DNA of 64,000 nucleotides, taken from Setoptus koraiensis (Eukaryota; Arthropoda). The notes under the pieces are model-generated. The model made no database searches and was not told where the DNA came from. It saw only the letters and a program-made list of their open reading frames with translations. Location of the stretch: NCBI GenBank assembly GCA_048013815.1, contig CM106586.1, forward strand, positions 682,001 to 746,000, given 5' to 3'. Shown here piece after piece: positions 33,393 to 43,178 of this stretch. The position numbers were made by a program, and so were the translations under genes. Position 1 is the stretch's first letter, and each line of letters starts with the position of its first letter.

Positions 33393-33606
33393 CTGTGAGC
33401 TAGGGTGGAGGAGCGACGTAAGTCTCAATCAAGCTGCAGCTAACTTTGTGCTGAGGAGGTGGAGTGACTTAAGTATCAACCAAGCTGAAGCTTAATGTGT
33501 GCTGAGGACGGGCCTGATTCAAAGTTGTAGGCTTGTATGTAGATAGCTCCTCCATATGGGATCCAACATCACTTCATCAATAGCGCTTGATTTAAATTAA
33601 GCGCTA
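33393..33606 (-). mobile_element. Helentron-like 5' end, box family
   Basis: Interior boxes (GGAGGTGGAGTGACTTAAG) lead to an inverted 5' end that forms a near-perfect palindrome, TAGCGCTTGATTTAAATTAA plus GCGCTA, ending at 33606. Confidence 0.65.
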
Positions 33607-33765
33607 GAAACCTTGCAACTGAATTACGAGCAGAAGAAAAGGGCAGGCATCATCGATTATGGTTTACCAGACTACCACCAGCTCTGGAAGATAGAGGAGA
33701 GGTTCTTATCTTATGGCACGTTCGGCGATCGCCGCGGCGGTATCAATTGCACTATTGAGGAATAG

Positions 33766-33954
33766 ACAAGTGATACTGATTATGTCAGTATCTCGAGCGC
33801 TTAATTTTTTGGATGGACAAGTATGATAAGAATATAGAAGCGAGTATATAATGACATGTCGGAGATAAACATATATAGACACAAATATAAACACAAATAT
33901 GCTCGCAAATTACAGTTGCCGATAGCGCCATGAGCGAAAACGGAAATGATTGAA
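33766..33954 (-). mobile_element. Helentron-like 3' end, short
   Basis: ACAAGTGATACTGATTATG, TCAGTATC, CGAGCGCTTAATTTT, then the tail module. It is directly followed by another 3' end at 33955. Confidence 0.65.
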
Positions 33955-34600
33955 ACAAGTGATACTGATTAGATCAGTATCTCGAGCGCTTAACTTTTGG
34001 ATAGTAACGTTAGAATGGAGAGGCGAGCATGTGATAAAATGTATCTATGACGGAAGAGATGTTACGCTGTGCGCAATCGTTGTATATCGTTTGGCGAAGA
34101 GCTTGATTTCTGCAAATATTCTCACCGTAAGACTTTCGTGGAAATTCGCACAGATGTCTGATACAATGCTAGTGTCAATCTGTGCAAGTTTAATCAAAAG
34201 TTTAATCCCCGTTTTCGCAGCATTGGAAATATTCGGACGTCCCAGTCCATGTGAATATCATGATTTCTGAATATTTTCTCACCCCTAGAATTCCGTGTAA
34301 ATTTGTGCACAGCACCACTACAATGCTAGTAGTAATCTGTGCAAGTTTGATCATAGCGTACTTCCTTGTTTCCGCAGCATCAGAAATATCCGGATGTCTC
34401 AGTCCATGTGAATATTGTAATTTCTGAACATGTTCTCACCACTAAATTTTCGCGAAAATTTGCACATATATCTAATGCAATACTAGTGTCAATCTGTGCA
34501 AGTTTGATCAAAAGTTTATTCCCCGTTTTCGCAGCATTGGAAATATCCGGATGTCTCAGTCCATGTGAATATCATGATTTCTGAATGTTCTCACCACGCT
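33955..34600 (-). mobile_element. Helentron-like element with a 157-bp tandem interior
   Basis: An inverted 3' end (ACAAGTGATACTGATTAGAT...) is followed from about 34105 by three tandem units. The landmark TGTGCAAGTT recurs at 34181, 34338 and 34495, an exact 157-bp period. Units contain TTCTCACC and GTCCATGTGAATAT. The 5' end is not seen. Confidence 0.7.
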
Positions 34601-34899
34601 CATGGTCATATGAATACTGGAATTCCGTGAAAATTCGCACAAAGCATCGCATCTATTGGAAATTGTTCCTGATTCTCTTTCCATTCTTCGCTATGTCTTT
34701 CCTACCCATCGTCATCATTATCAAATTATCTTCTTCGTTGGGATCTGTCCATACTAAAACACTAAGCCCAATTATTAAATATCCCAGTTATCTACAAATT
34801 ATCTCCCCGTGTATATAATAACAATTGTTAGCATCCATTCTCCTGCTACGCTCAATTCATCTGGTAAACATCTCGGTTATACTTGCAAGTGGGCCCCTA
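34601..34899. other. Unassigned AT-rich sequence
   Basis: No terminus or domain recognised. Confidence 0.3.
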
Positions 34900-35345
34900 C
34901 CAGATTAGGGTATTTTGGGTATTTTTGGGTAGAGTATAGTACCCTGATACACGAATAGGTATTTATAAGATGTAGAAATGTTCGGTTTCTGTGATAACCG
35001 AGGTACCGCACAGTGGGCGTTTTGAGATACCCGATGACCGCTAGCGGTCTCAGCGGCGTACCCGAAAGAATTTCGGGTATCATTAAAGTACACCCGGGTA
35101 CCCTTGTTTTCCTGGAGGTATACCGGAAGTGAAGAAGTGACCTTAAATTGAGATAACTGGGGTCGGGTATCACGGGTATTCCGGCATGACTTGTAATCAT
35201 GTCCGCACGTTTGCGGCTTACTCGTCGCAGGTAGCTTGAGGTACCCCGAGTCACCCACCAACAGCAAGCGCGCGCGAATCCAGGTGTCTTACAACTCATC
35301 GGTAAGCTGCGCGAAGAAATACATTTCCAAACAGGACAAACCCAC
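34900..35345 (+). mobile_element. Merlin D-type element, partial
   Basis: GGGTATTTTGGGTATTTTTG, GTACCCTGATAC, then GTACCGCACAGTGGGCG and ACCCGAAAGAATTTCGGGT, the same order as in 53910-54090. The opposite end is not recognised. Confidence 0.55.
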
Positions 35346-35612
35346 AAAGCACTGGGCGATGAGAGAGGTGACTACGCAAGCAAACAGTATGATCAAAGGG
35401 AGAGAGCCATAATTACACTGGTCAAGTCTCGAGGAGAAATGGACAGAGTACAATTCTTGACCTTAATGAGTGCCAATGTTGTTTAAAATACTTGAATAAC
35501 ATATAATATATAAGATGATAATAATAAAACTGATTAATAAACAAAACACACTATATCTAAAAACTTGTTTTGGTTATTCTGCCTGCTTTGGTCGTGGACG
35601 GAGGGAGGTTCG
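35346..35612. other. Unassigned sequence
   Basis: AT-rich with an ATAATAATAAAA run. No gene seen. Confidence 0.3.
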
Positions 35613-36607
35613 GCGGTTGTTGTAGCGAATAGCGACCTGACCCGATTTTGATGAAACTTCCGGTACGGGTACATCTTGACCCCAAAAATTAGTCCGGAAG
35701 TGCGGAAACTTCTGGTTCCGGTTTTACATAGATTTAAAGATAGAGCTCCAAGATTCACCGGTGAGACGTTTCAAGGTACACACAGGAAAGAGGGTGAAAG
35801 AACGAACTGGGGACATGTTTTTTGTGTGATGAATCGCATGAGCCTCTGAGCGCACGCATTCATTCAGACGCGCGGATAGTTCGTCCCGTCAACGCCATCT
35901 CAGCAATTTTAACCAAATATCTCGTGAACTGGAAGTCGCAAAGACTTGAAATGGACATGATCGTACTCCGCATACACGGTTCCAGTTCGGTTTGCTAGAG
36001 GTTCAACTGAAATTAGAGGTGCGGCCAGGCCTGTGCGGTTGCGATAAGCGGGCCCATACTGTGCACAGACTGCGCAACACCATGTATTTGCTTGTAATTT
36101 AGTTGTTCCTACTTGTCTTACCCTTATTTTATATTCCCCCCTTTCATTTGTGGATGGATTGCTGTCATGTGAGCGGAGGGTAGAGGGCGCAGCCCGATAT
36201 CCGAAGCGCTCATCAACCCTACCCGAAGGGTTCCCGTCGCACGCAGTCGTCGCGGGAGCGACGACGGAGATGTGACGGCCTCCAGGATACGAGGCCGAAG
36301 GCCGAGTTCTACGAACAATTTCAGGCTCATCCATGAGTGTAGCGAAGCATGAACTTGGCAACTCTTGAGATATCGCTATAACCAGAGAACCGGGAGTGGT
36401 AAAGAGCTAAAACCTATGTCATCGTGTCAATCGTCATCTAGAACGTCATTCTGGTGAGTTTCAACTCTCTAGAAGCAACTTAAGGTAGAACCGGAACAGG
36501 AAGTTTCCGCACTTCCGGACCACTTTTCCTGATGGTTTTGGGTCAAGATGAACCTGTACCGGAAGTTTCATCCTAATCGGCGCTGGGACCTAATCGCTAG
36601 AACAACC
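35613..36607 (-). mobile_element. Merlin-family MITE with structured core
   Basis: The left end is GGTTGTTGTAGCGAATAGCG and the right end ATCGCTAGAACAACC, with CCGGAAGTGCGGAAACTTC arms at both sides and the core at 36155-36300 (plus-strand reading). In this core the stem partner of GGGTA is TATCC, a G-T (G-U) wobble, and the tetraloop is GGGA. No clear 8-bp duplication is visible, so the element may be a recombinant. The part at 35825-35950 is also found at 50480-50590. Confidence 0.65.
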
Positions 36608-36615
36608 TAGCCTTT

Positions 36616-37255
36616 ATGGCAGTAACAGAAAAACCGCAGAAAGGCTCGTGGTTTGCCGATTCTGGGGCCTCATCCCATATGACGGGACTCAAATCCTTCT
36701 TTACCACATACTATGAGTACAAGCCTCGACGGCGCATCGTGCTGGGTGACAAGTCTGTAATCTATGCAGAAGGGGAAGGATCTATGCCAATGATCAATGT
36801 GTATTTAAATACAAAAACAAGACCGTCCTCACTGGAACGTTGTCGAACCAGTATGGTTTGTTCCAGGTTCACATCCAACCAACAAGAAAAGAATTACACT
36901 TGACACGTAAGACGCTAATCGCCTGGCATCGAGTTCTAGGCCACGTCGACTCACAGCAAATAAAGCGCATGGCGAGGGAGAAATTAGTCGATGGCATGGA
37001 TTTGCTACCTTCAGATACAGATTTGGAGTGTTTGGACTGTGTCAAAGGCAAAGCTACACACAAATCGCATCCGACAAGCTCACGTCCAAAATCCACAGAG
37101 GTGGGTGGTCCACACGAATATGATTAATCCCATTACTCCAGCCAGTCGTACGGGATGCGAACACATCCTCTTGCTAACCGATGAAGCATCAAGGTTTAGA
37201 ACTGCTCACTACCTGAAAAGCAAAGCAGAGGTTGCCGACAAACTCGAAGACTTCT
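36616..37255 (+). pseudogene. Copia protease and integrase fossil
   Basis: Retroviral-type aspartic protease start (WFADSGASSHMTG), then the GAG-pre-integrase zinc finger region (IAWHRVLGHVDSQQIKRM, CLDCVKGKATH), then the start of the integrase core (CEHILLLTDEASRFRTAHYL). Domain order is normal for Copia. Broken in a few places and cut at 37256 by a Helentron-like 5' end. Divergence looks moderate. Confidence 0.8.
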
Positions 37256-37681
37256 TAGCGCTTAATTTTAATTAAGTAGCTATTGGGATAGGTCTGGGTG
37301 CTACGTTTATTCACGTGGGTAGAAAAATCAGTGATTTTTAGCGCTTAATTTTTAGCGCTTAATTTTAATTAAGCGCTAATGATGTAGTGATGTTGGATCC
37401 TAAATGGAGGAGGCAATCCACACAAAAGCCTACAATTTTAAGTCACGCCCCCTCCTTAGCACACAGAAAGCTACAGCCTGAATGAGACTTAAGTCACTCC
37501 ACCTCCTTAGCCTTCCTTTGCCCACCATCCTCGTAATCAAGTAACTCAATATCCGATTCGATTTCCAGATCACCTGGGCCTATCGCCATGTCTCCTTCGT
37601 CATTGTCACGAGCTATGTTTTTTTCCAAATCCCATGAAACTGGCTGGTCACGACGTTTATAAATGCCAAGCTCATTATTTT
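37256..37681 (+). mobile_element. Stacked Helentron-like 5' ends
   Basis: Successive 5' termini in one orientation at 37256, 37339 and 37353, with the next at 37682. The first fragment is 83 bp and stops in a T run; the second is only the 14-base terminus. The third starts the box family with the palindrome AGCGCTTAATTTTAATTAAG plus CGCT and GATGTAGTGATGTTGGATCC. Confidence 0.75.
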
Positions 37682-38082
37682 TAGCGCTTAATTTTAATTA
37701 AGTTGCTATTGGGGTGGTGATGATGACCAGGTTTATTCACGTGACAGAACAAATCAGTGCTATTTTTTTTTCTAGGAAAAATTAGCACAGTGAAGGCGTC
37801 GGGAAGTATCTAGTAGGTTTCATCGTTCTAAATTTACCTAGTTTGTTAGTACAGTGAAAGCTAGGAGGCCGAGTCATTGGAAAACAATTATACAGTGGAA
37901 GCTGAGATGCTTACTAGACAAAATTAGAAGCAAGAATGCCAGCTGTTTACAAATTGGAATAAGCACTAGGGAAGCTGGAAAGGCGAAAAATAGGTAGATT
38001 GAGTACAATAGAAGGCTTAAATGTTGGTTTATTAAATTTAACATAGGAACAGCTAGAGGCTGAATCACTAGAAAACATTGAT
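37682..38082 (+). mobile_element. Helentron-like element with 193-bp-type interior, left part
   Basis: 5' end TAGCGCTTAATTTTAATTAA, then GTTTATTCACGTGACAG and TTAGCACAGTGAAGG, GGAGGCCGAGTCATTGG units. It is interrupted by the insertion at 38083-38756 and continues at 38757-39022 and 40376-40480. Confidence 0.65.
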
Positions 38083-38756
38083 ACAAGTGATACTGATTCT
38101 GTCAGTATCTCGAGCGCTTAATAAGCGCTTTATTTTAATTAAGTAGCTACTGGGGTAGTGATGATGGATACGTTTATTCATGTGACTATGTAATCCTATG
38201 GAGGTATGACTAGGTCAAATCTGTGAGGGGTTCGGTGGTGACAAATCGAAATTCGAAAATTGAAAATTTGAATTCCTAATGATAGTCTCAACTGGTCGTT
38301 CCATGTTCGATGGTCAGAGTTCTCAGTTCCATGGTCACAATTCGATGGTCACAATTCGAACTTCGAAATTCGAATTCCTGATGAGAGTTTCAGCTGCTCG
38401 TTCGATGTTCGATGGTCAGAGTTCGATGGTCACAATTCGAACTTCGAAATTGATGCACTATAACACAGTGTGCGCCATTGACTATTTGGTGTGTCTAACT
38501 AAATTACATATTGTGGCGAAACTGACCATTAGAATCTTAATCAATTTTTGTACGCAAGCAATCAACATGTGTAGCATGCTGGGATAGAAATTTGAAGAAC
38601 TTTTATTTATTCTGTCATCTTTTCGGCTACCCTGATCTGACAGGCATAGATGCTTATTTACGACATGTTGTCACATACTCGCATCAATATTCCAACGATA
38701 CTCGTCTATCCAAAAAGTTAAGCGCTCGAGATACTGATAGAATCAGTATCACTTGT
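38083..38756 (+). mobile_element. Compact complete Helentron-like element with an extra inverted 3' end
   Basis: From 38124 (AGCGCTTTATTTTAATTAAG) through the A-type 5' module (GTAGCTACTGGGGTAGTGAT), a short TTCGAA array and the tail module to the 3' hairpin and ACTTGT at 38756, a full 633-bp copy. At 38083-38121 an inverted 3' terminus is joined head-on at the shared AGCGCTTAA motif. Confidence 0.75.
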
Positions 38757-39022
38757 TTTTCTAGAAAAAATTAGTAGAGCGAGGGCGTTGGGAAGCATCT
38801 CGTAGGTTTCATCGTTCTAAATTTATCTAGTTTGTTAGTACAGTGAAAGCTAGGAGGCGGAGTGATTGGAAAACAATTATACAGTGAAGGCTGAGACGCT
38901 AACTAGTAAAAATTAGCATGCGATAGTACTAGCTGTTTACAAATTCAATTTAGCACTAGGGAAGCTAGAAGTGCAAAAACTAGACGGATTTAGTACAATG
39001 AAACGCTTAAATGTTGACTTTT
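38757..39022 (+). mobile_element. 193-bp-type Helentron-like interior, continuation
   Basis: Continues the units of 37682-38082 (GTGAAAGCTAGGAGGCGGAG, TAGTACTAGCTGTTTACAAA). It is interrupted at 39023 by the next insertion. Confidence 0.65.
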
Positions 39023-40375
39023 ACAAGTGATACTGATTCTATCAGTACCTCGAGCGCTTAATTTTTTGGATAGACGAGTATCGTTGGAATATGGATGCGA
39101 GTATGTGACAACATGTCGGAGATAATCATCTATGCCTGTCGATCAGAGTAGCCGAAAAGATGACAGAATGAATACAAGTTCTCCCAATTTCTATCGCAGC
39201 ATGATACACATGTCGATTGCTTGCGTATGGAATTTAGTAAGATTCTAATAGTCAGTTTCGCCGCAATGAGTAATTAAGTTAGACACACCAATTAGTCGAT
39301 GGCGCACACTTTGTTATAGTGCATCAATTTTGAATTTCGAAGCTCGAAATGTGACCATCGAACTTCGAATTGTCACCATCGAACTTCGAATTGTCACCAT
39401 CGAAGTTCGAAATGTGACCATCGAACCTCGGACATCGAACACTGACCATCAAACATCGACAGAGCAGATTAAACTATCATAAGAAATTCGAATTTTCAAT
39501 TTTTGAATTTCGAAGTTCGAATTGTGACCATCGAACATCGAACTCTGACCATCGAACATCGAACGAGCAGCTGTAACTCTTATTAGAAATCCGAATTTTC
39601 AATTTAGAATTTCGAAGTTCGAATTGTGACCATCGAACTCTGACCATCGAACATCGAACGAGCAGACGAAACTATCATTAGGAATTCGAATTTTCAATTT
39701 TCGAATTTCGAACTTCGAAGTTCAAAGTTCGAAATGTGACCACGGAACTCTGACCATCGAACATAGAACAAGCATCTGAAACTCTCATCAGGAATTCGAA
39801 TTTCGAACTTCGAATTGTGACCATCGAATTCTGACCATCGAACTGAGAACTGTGACCATCGAACATCGAACGAGCGGCTGTAACTCTTATCAGAAATCTG
39901 AATTTTCAATTTCGAAGTTCGAAGTTCGAATTGCGACCATCGAACTCTCACCACGGAACTCTGACCGTCGAACATCGAACGAGCAGATGAAACTCTCATC
40001 AGGAATTCGAATTTTCAATTTCGAATTTCGAAGTTCGACCTTGGAATTGTGACCATCGAACTCCGACCATCCAACGTCGAACGGGCAGATGGAACTGTCA
40101 TCAGGAATTCGAATTTTGAATTCCGAAGTGGTGAATTGTCACCACCTAACTCCTCACCAATTCGGCTAGGTCAAATTTCCATAGGATTGCATACGAAATA
40201 TTTTCGAGTGAAGCGATAATAGACCAAGTCGAATCTACATAGGAATACATGTGTTATGTCTAGCAGGATTCTCACAAATTTGACCAAGTCAAACCTCCAT
40301 AGGATTACATAGTCACGTGAATAAACGTATCCATCCGACCCACATCAATAGCAGCTTAATTAAAATTAAGCGCTA
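39023..40375 (-). mobile_element. Complete Helentron-like element with TTCGAA array
   Basis: In element orientation the 5' end is TAGCGCTTAATTTTAATTAA (40375) and the 3' end is hairpin plus ACTTGT (39023): 1353 bp. The interior is the inverted TTCGAA array (39330-40130). The flanks, GTGCTAGATTTT before the 5' end and AAAAGTCAACATTT after the 3' end, match the uninterrupted repeat unit at 55906-55931 (GTGCTAGATTTTAAGAGTCA). No flanking target duplication is present. Confidence 0.85.
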
Positions 40376-40479
40376 AAAATCTAGCACACGTAAAGCTAGG
40401 AGGCAGAGTTATGAGAGAACAATGATACAGTAGAAGCTGAGACGCTAACTGGTAGAAATTAGGATGCGATTTGACTCAT

Positions 40480-41168
40480 CAACACAAAGAAATAGCACAC
40501 CGCTCACAGGTCGCGCGCCATTACACAAAGTGCGCCATTGCCAGCTTGTTGTGTCTCGCAAATTTGTTCATTGTGGCAATATTGACCGCTAGAACTGCAT
40601 CAATTTCGGCATGCAGGCAGTTGACATGATCATCGAATTATGGTAGAAATTTGAAAAACTTGGATTTAGTCTGTCATATTTTGCCGACTCGTTGAAAATA
40701 GCTCATCAACACATAGAAAGAGCACACCGCACACAGGTCGCGCGCTCTAACACAGAGTGCGCCATTGCTGACTTTTTGTGTCTCGCAAAATTATTTATTG
40801 TGACTAAATTTGGTATTATAAATTCACCAAATTTTGTAAGGAAGCAGTTAATATGTGTATCTAGCTATAGTGAAAATCTGAGACATTTTGATTTATTTTG
40901 TCACACTCTATAGCTGCTTTGAACAGACCAAACGACTCATTCTCATAGCACACCGCTCACAGGTCGCGCGCTATAACACAAGGTGCGCCATTGCCAGCTT
41001 GTTGTGTCGGGCAAAGTTGTTCATTGTGGCAATATTGACCGCTAGAATTGCACCAATTTCCGCATGCAGGCAGATGACATGATCATCGAACTATGGTAAA
41101 AATTTGAAAAACTTGGATTTAGTCTGTCATATTTTGCGGGCTCGTTGAAAATAGCTCATCAACACATA
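40480..41168 (+). repeat. 227-bp tandem repeat, three copies
   Basis: AGCACACCGC starts units at 40494, 40721 and 40947. Units contain ACAGGTCGCGCGC, TGCGCCATTGC and TGTCATATTTTGC. Inverted units lie at 54955-55385. The right edge meets the envelope-like frame. Confidence 0.8.
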
Positions 41169-41170
41169 GA

Positions 41171-41745
41171 AAGAGCAGGGTTAATGAAGTCACTCACCCA
41201 GAGGTTTCTCTTGTCATTGACCGTTGTCAGCCACGAATGCTGTTTCGTTTTCCACTGGACATTGGGTCCCACACTAAAGACGTATGGTCGGCATCTAATT
41301 CTTTGACCATTCATTTCGATAGTGTTCCCTTTACAGTAGATGTACGCCTTGTTCTTCGTAACCTTGACCTGCTCTTTTGGCTCAATATGATTGATATTGG
41401 GGTAGCACGCCATCGGTTTCCACGCCTCATTGGTCGTAGGTGCAAAGTTCTGGGTGCTACAATCGAAATTGACGTACTGCCCCACATCCGGGTCGGATAA
41501 CGGCCTAATGCAATTAGCTGTCTCATTTACCAGTACATGCTCGCTACCCTGATATTTGTTCAAACAAGGTCGGCCGGTAAGGTTCACGTAAACTTCGAAT
41601 GGATCTGCTTCGATTACGAAGGATTTTTGGTCTGAGGCGTAGAGGTAGAGGTAGTAGCGTCGGACTTGGCGTCACAGGTAGCTGCTTCGAAATTTGATTA
41701 TTGCACTTGTAGTATCGCAGAGATTTTATTGCTTTATTAGGATGT
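41171..41745 (-). pseudogene. Envelope-like glycoprotein fossil fragment
   Basis: A cysteine-rich open frame with several N-x-S/T sites (NLTGRPCLNKY, VNETANC) and paired cysteines (KPMACYPN, AYIYCKGN, RIRCRPY), as expected for a virus-like glycoprotein ectodomain. A Thr/Ser-rich stretch follows upstream on the sense strand. The family is not identified; it may belong to the same envelope-bearing Copia group as 27170-28141. Broken, incomplete and bounded by repeats on both sides. Confidence 0.4.
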
Positions 41746-41750
41746 ATTTT

Positions 41751-42245
41751 TAGCGCGTAATTTTAATTAAGCGCTAATGATGTAGTGATGTTGGATCCTA
41801 AATGGAGGAGGCAATCCACACACAAGCCTACAATTTTGAGTCACGCCCCCTCCTTAGCACACAGAAAGCTTCAGCTTGATTGATACTTAAGTCGCTCCAC
41901 CTCCTCAGCACACAGTAAGCTTCAGCTTGATTGAGACTTAAGTCACTCCACCTCCCTAGCACACAGTACAAAATCGTTTAGAAGAAGTAGATACCTGGCT
42001 CTTTTACTTGTTTACAGATTGTTGATTTCAAGTCTCGTGTGTAGATAGTCGGCTCTTATAACACTATGGAGATTTGAGTTTTCGATTCCTGTGTTAAAGT
42101 ATCTAAACATTACACATGTTAATCCTATGGAGATTTGAGTCTCCCAATTCGCGTTGAAGGATCTAAACATTACACATGTTAACCCTATGGAGATTTGAGT
42201 TTCTCAAATCCCGTGTTAAAGGATCTAAAAATTACACATGATGAT
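41751..42245 (+). mobile_element. Helentron-like element, box family, 3' truncated
   Basis: 5' palindrome TAGCGCGTAATTTTAATTAA plus GCGCTA, GGATCCTAAATGGAGGAGGC, repeated TTAGCACACAG and ACTTAAGTC boxes, then ACACATGTTAATCCTATGGA units (42110-42245). Cut where a coding frame begins. Confidence 0.7.
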
Positions 42246-42475
42246 CCTATCGTGGCAATACGGACAAACTTCTCCGTTAACGACCGACGTAGTATATCTG
42301 GTTTGATAGCGTTCTTGGATTCGACCAAACCTGGAATATTGATGCCAGCTTCTTCATTAGCCTTGATATTACTGTCGTACAGACGGTCGTTGATGTCCTT
42401 GACCAAATGAGCCGGATAAATAAATTTATTGGGCAGTATTTCCTCAACATGATCAATATAGCTATGGGGTGGCAT
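42246..42475 (-). CDS. Unrecognised reading frame, partial
   Basis: The minus-strand frame MPPHSYIDHVEEILPNKFIY continues with HLVKDINDRLYDSNIKANEE and ILRRSLTEKFVRIATIG before running into repeat DNA. Codon use looks genuine. A neighbouring frame upstream (NERLRTYSYITGKVICGGYT) is also protein-like. The protein family is not recognised, and a virus-like element cannot be excluded. Incomplete at both sides. Confidence 0.35.
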
Positions 42476-42552
42476 TCAGTAACAAGTGTATAACCACCAC
42501 AGATAACTTTCCCCGTTATATAGCTGTACGTTCGGAGCCTCTCATTCATCTC

Positions 42553-43012
42553 ACCAATTGATACTGACAGAATCAGTATCACTTGTCTGGATGGACGAGT
42601 AAGATTGGAATATAGAAGCGAGCATGTGATAACATGTCGGAGATAACAATCTAGATTTACAGTTATGTGCCTTTGACAGCGCTAATTGTGCGTGTGATGG
42701 CTGAGAACATGTGCATCCTAAACAGTCACACAGTGAAGTACAGTTATGGGTTGTTATCACATACTCGCTTGAGCACATGTGAGACACAGGTGCTCAATAA
42801 TGGCACTGGAGGCCATTTTGTGGCACATGTCCTTCTACATTATGTGCGATCTTTGAAATTGTTCTCACCAGGATAAATTCTTGAAACTTTCTAGAGACAG
42901 CAAACACTGTGCCATACACGATCTGTGCAAGTCTAATCGATTTTCTGTTTCTAGTATTGGCCCTATAGGCCATTTTGTGGCACATGTTCTTCCTCAGAAT
43001 GTGCGTAGGCGT
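42553..43012 (-). mobile_element. Helentron-like 3' end with flipped hairpin and 157-bp units
   Basis: The hairpin GATACTGACAGAATCAGTATC plus ACTTGT faces right, yet it is joined directly to CTGGATGGACGAGTAAG, the tail module of an element facing the other way. Two 157-bp-type units follow (TTCTCACCAGGATAAATTCT near 42865). Confidence 0.65.
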
Positions 43013-43032
43013 GGACGACTGGAGGCCGAACC

Positions 43033-43178
43033 GGGTGTTGTAGCGAATATCGACCCAGTCAGATTTCGATGAAACCTCACACGTGGGGCCCGTAGGGTCC
43101 CCTGACAACAGTTTGAGTGGTCCGGAAGTGCGGCAACTTCCGGTTCCGGTTTTACAAAAACTTTGAGATACAGATTTG
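43033..43178 (+). mobile_element. Merlin left arm only
   Basis: GGGTGTTGTAGCGAATATCG plus the arm, nearly identical to 23832-23996. Followed at once by another Merlin left end. Confidence 0.65.

Noticed and set aside
41751-41776. Polinton terminal repeat (AG...CT start)
   Set aside because: No long inverted repeat, no Polinton genes nearby, and elements are complete at 0.6-1.4 kb.
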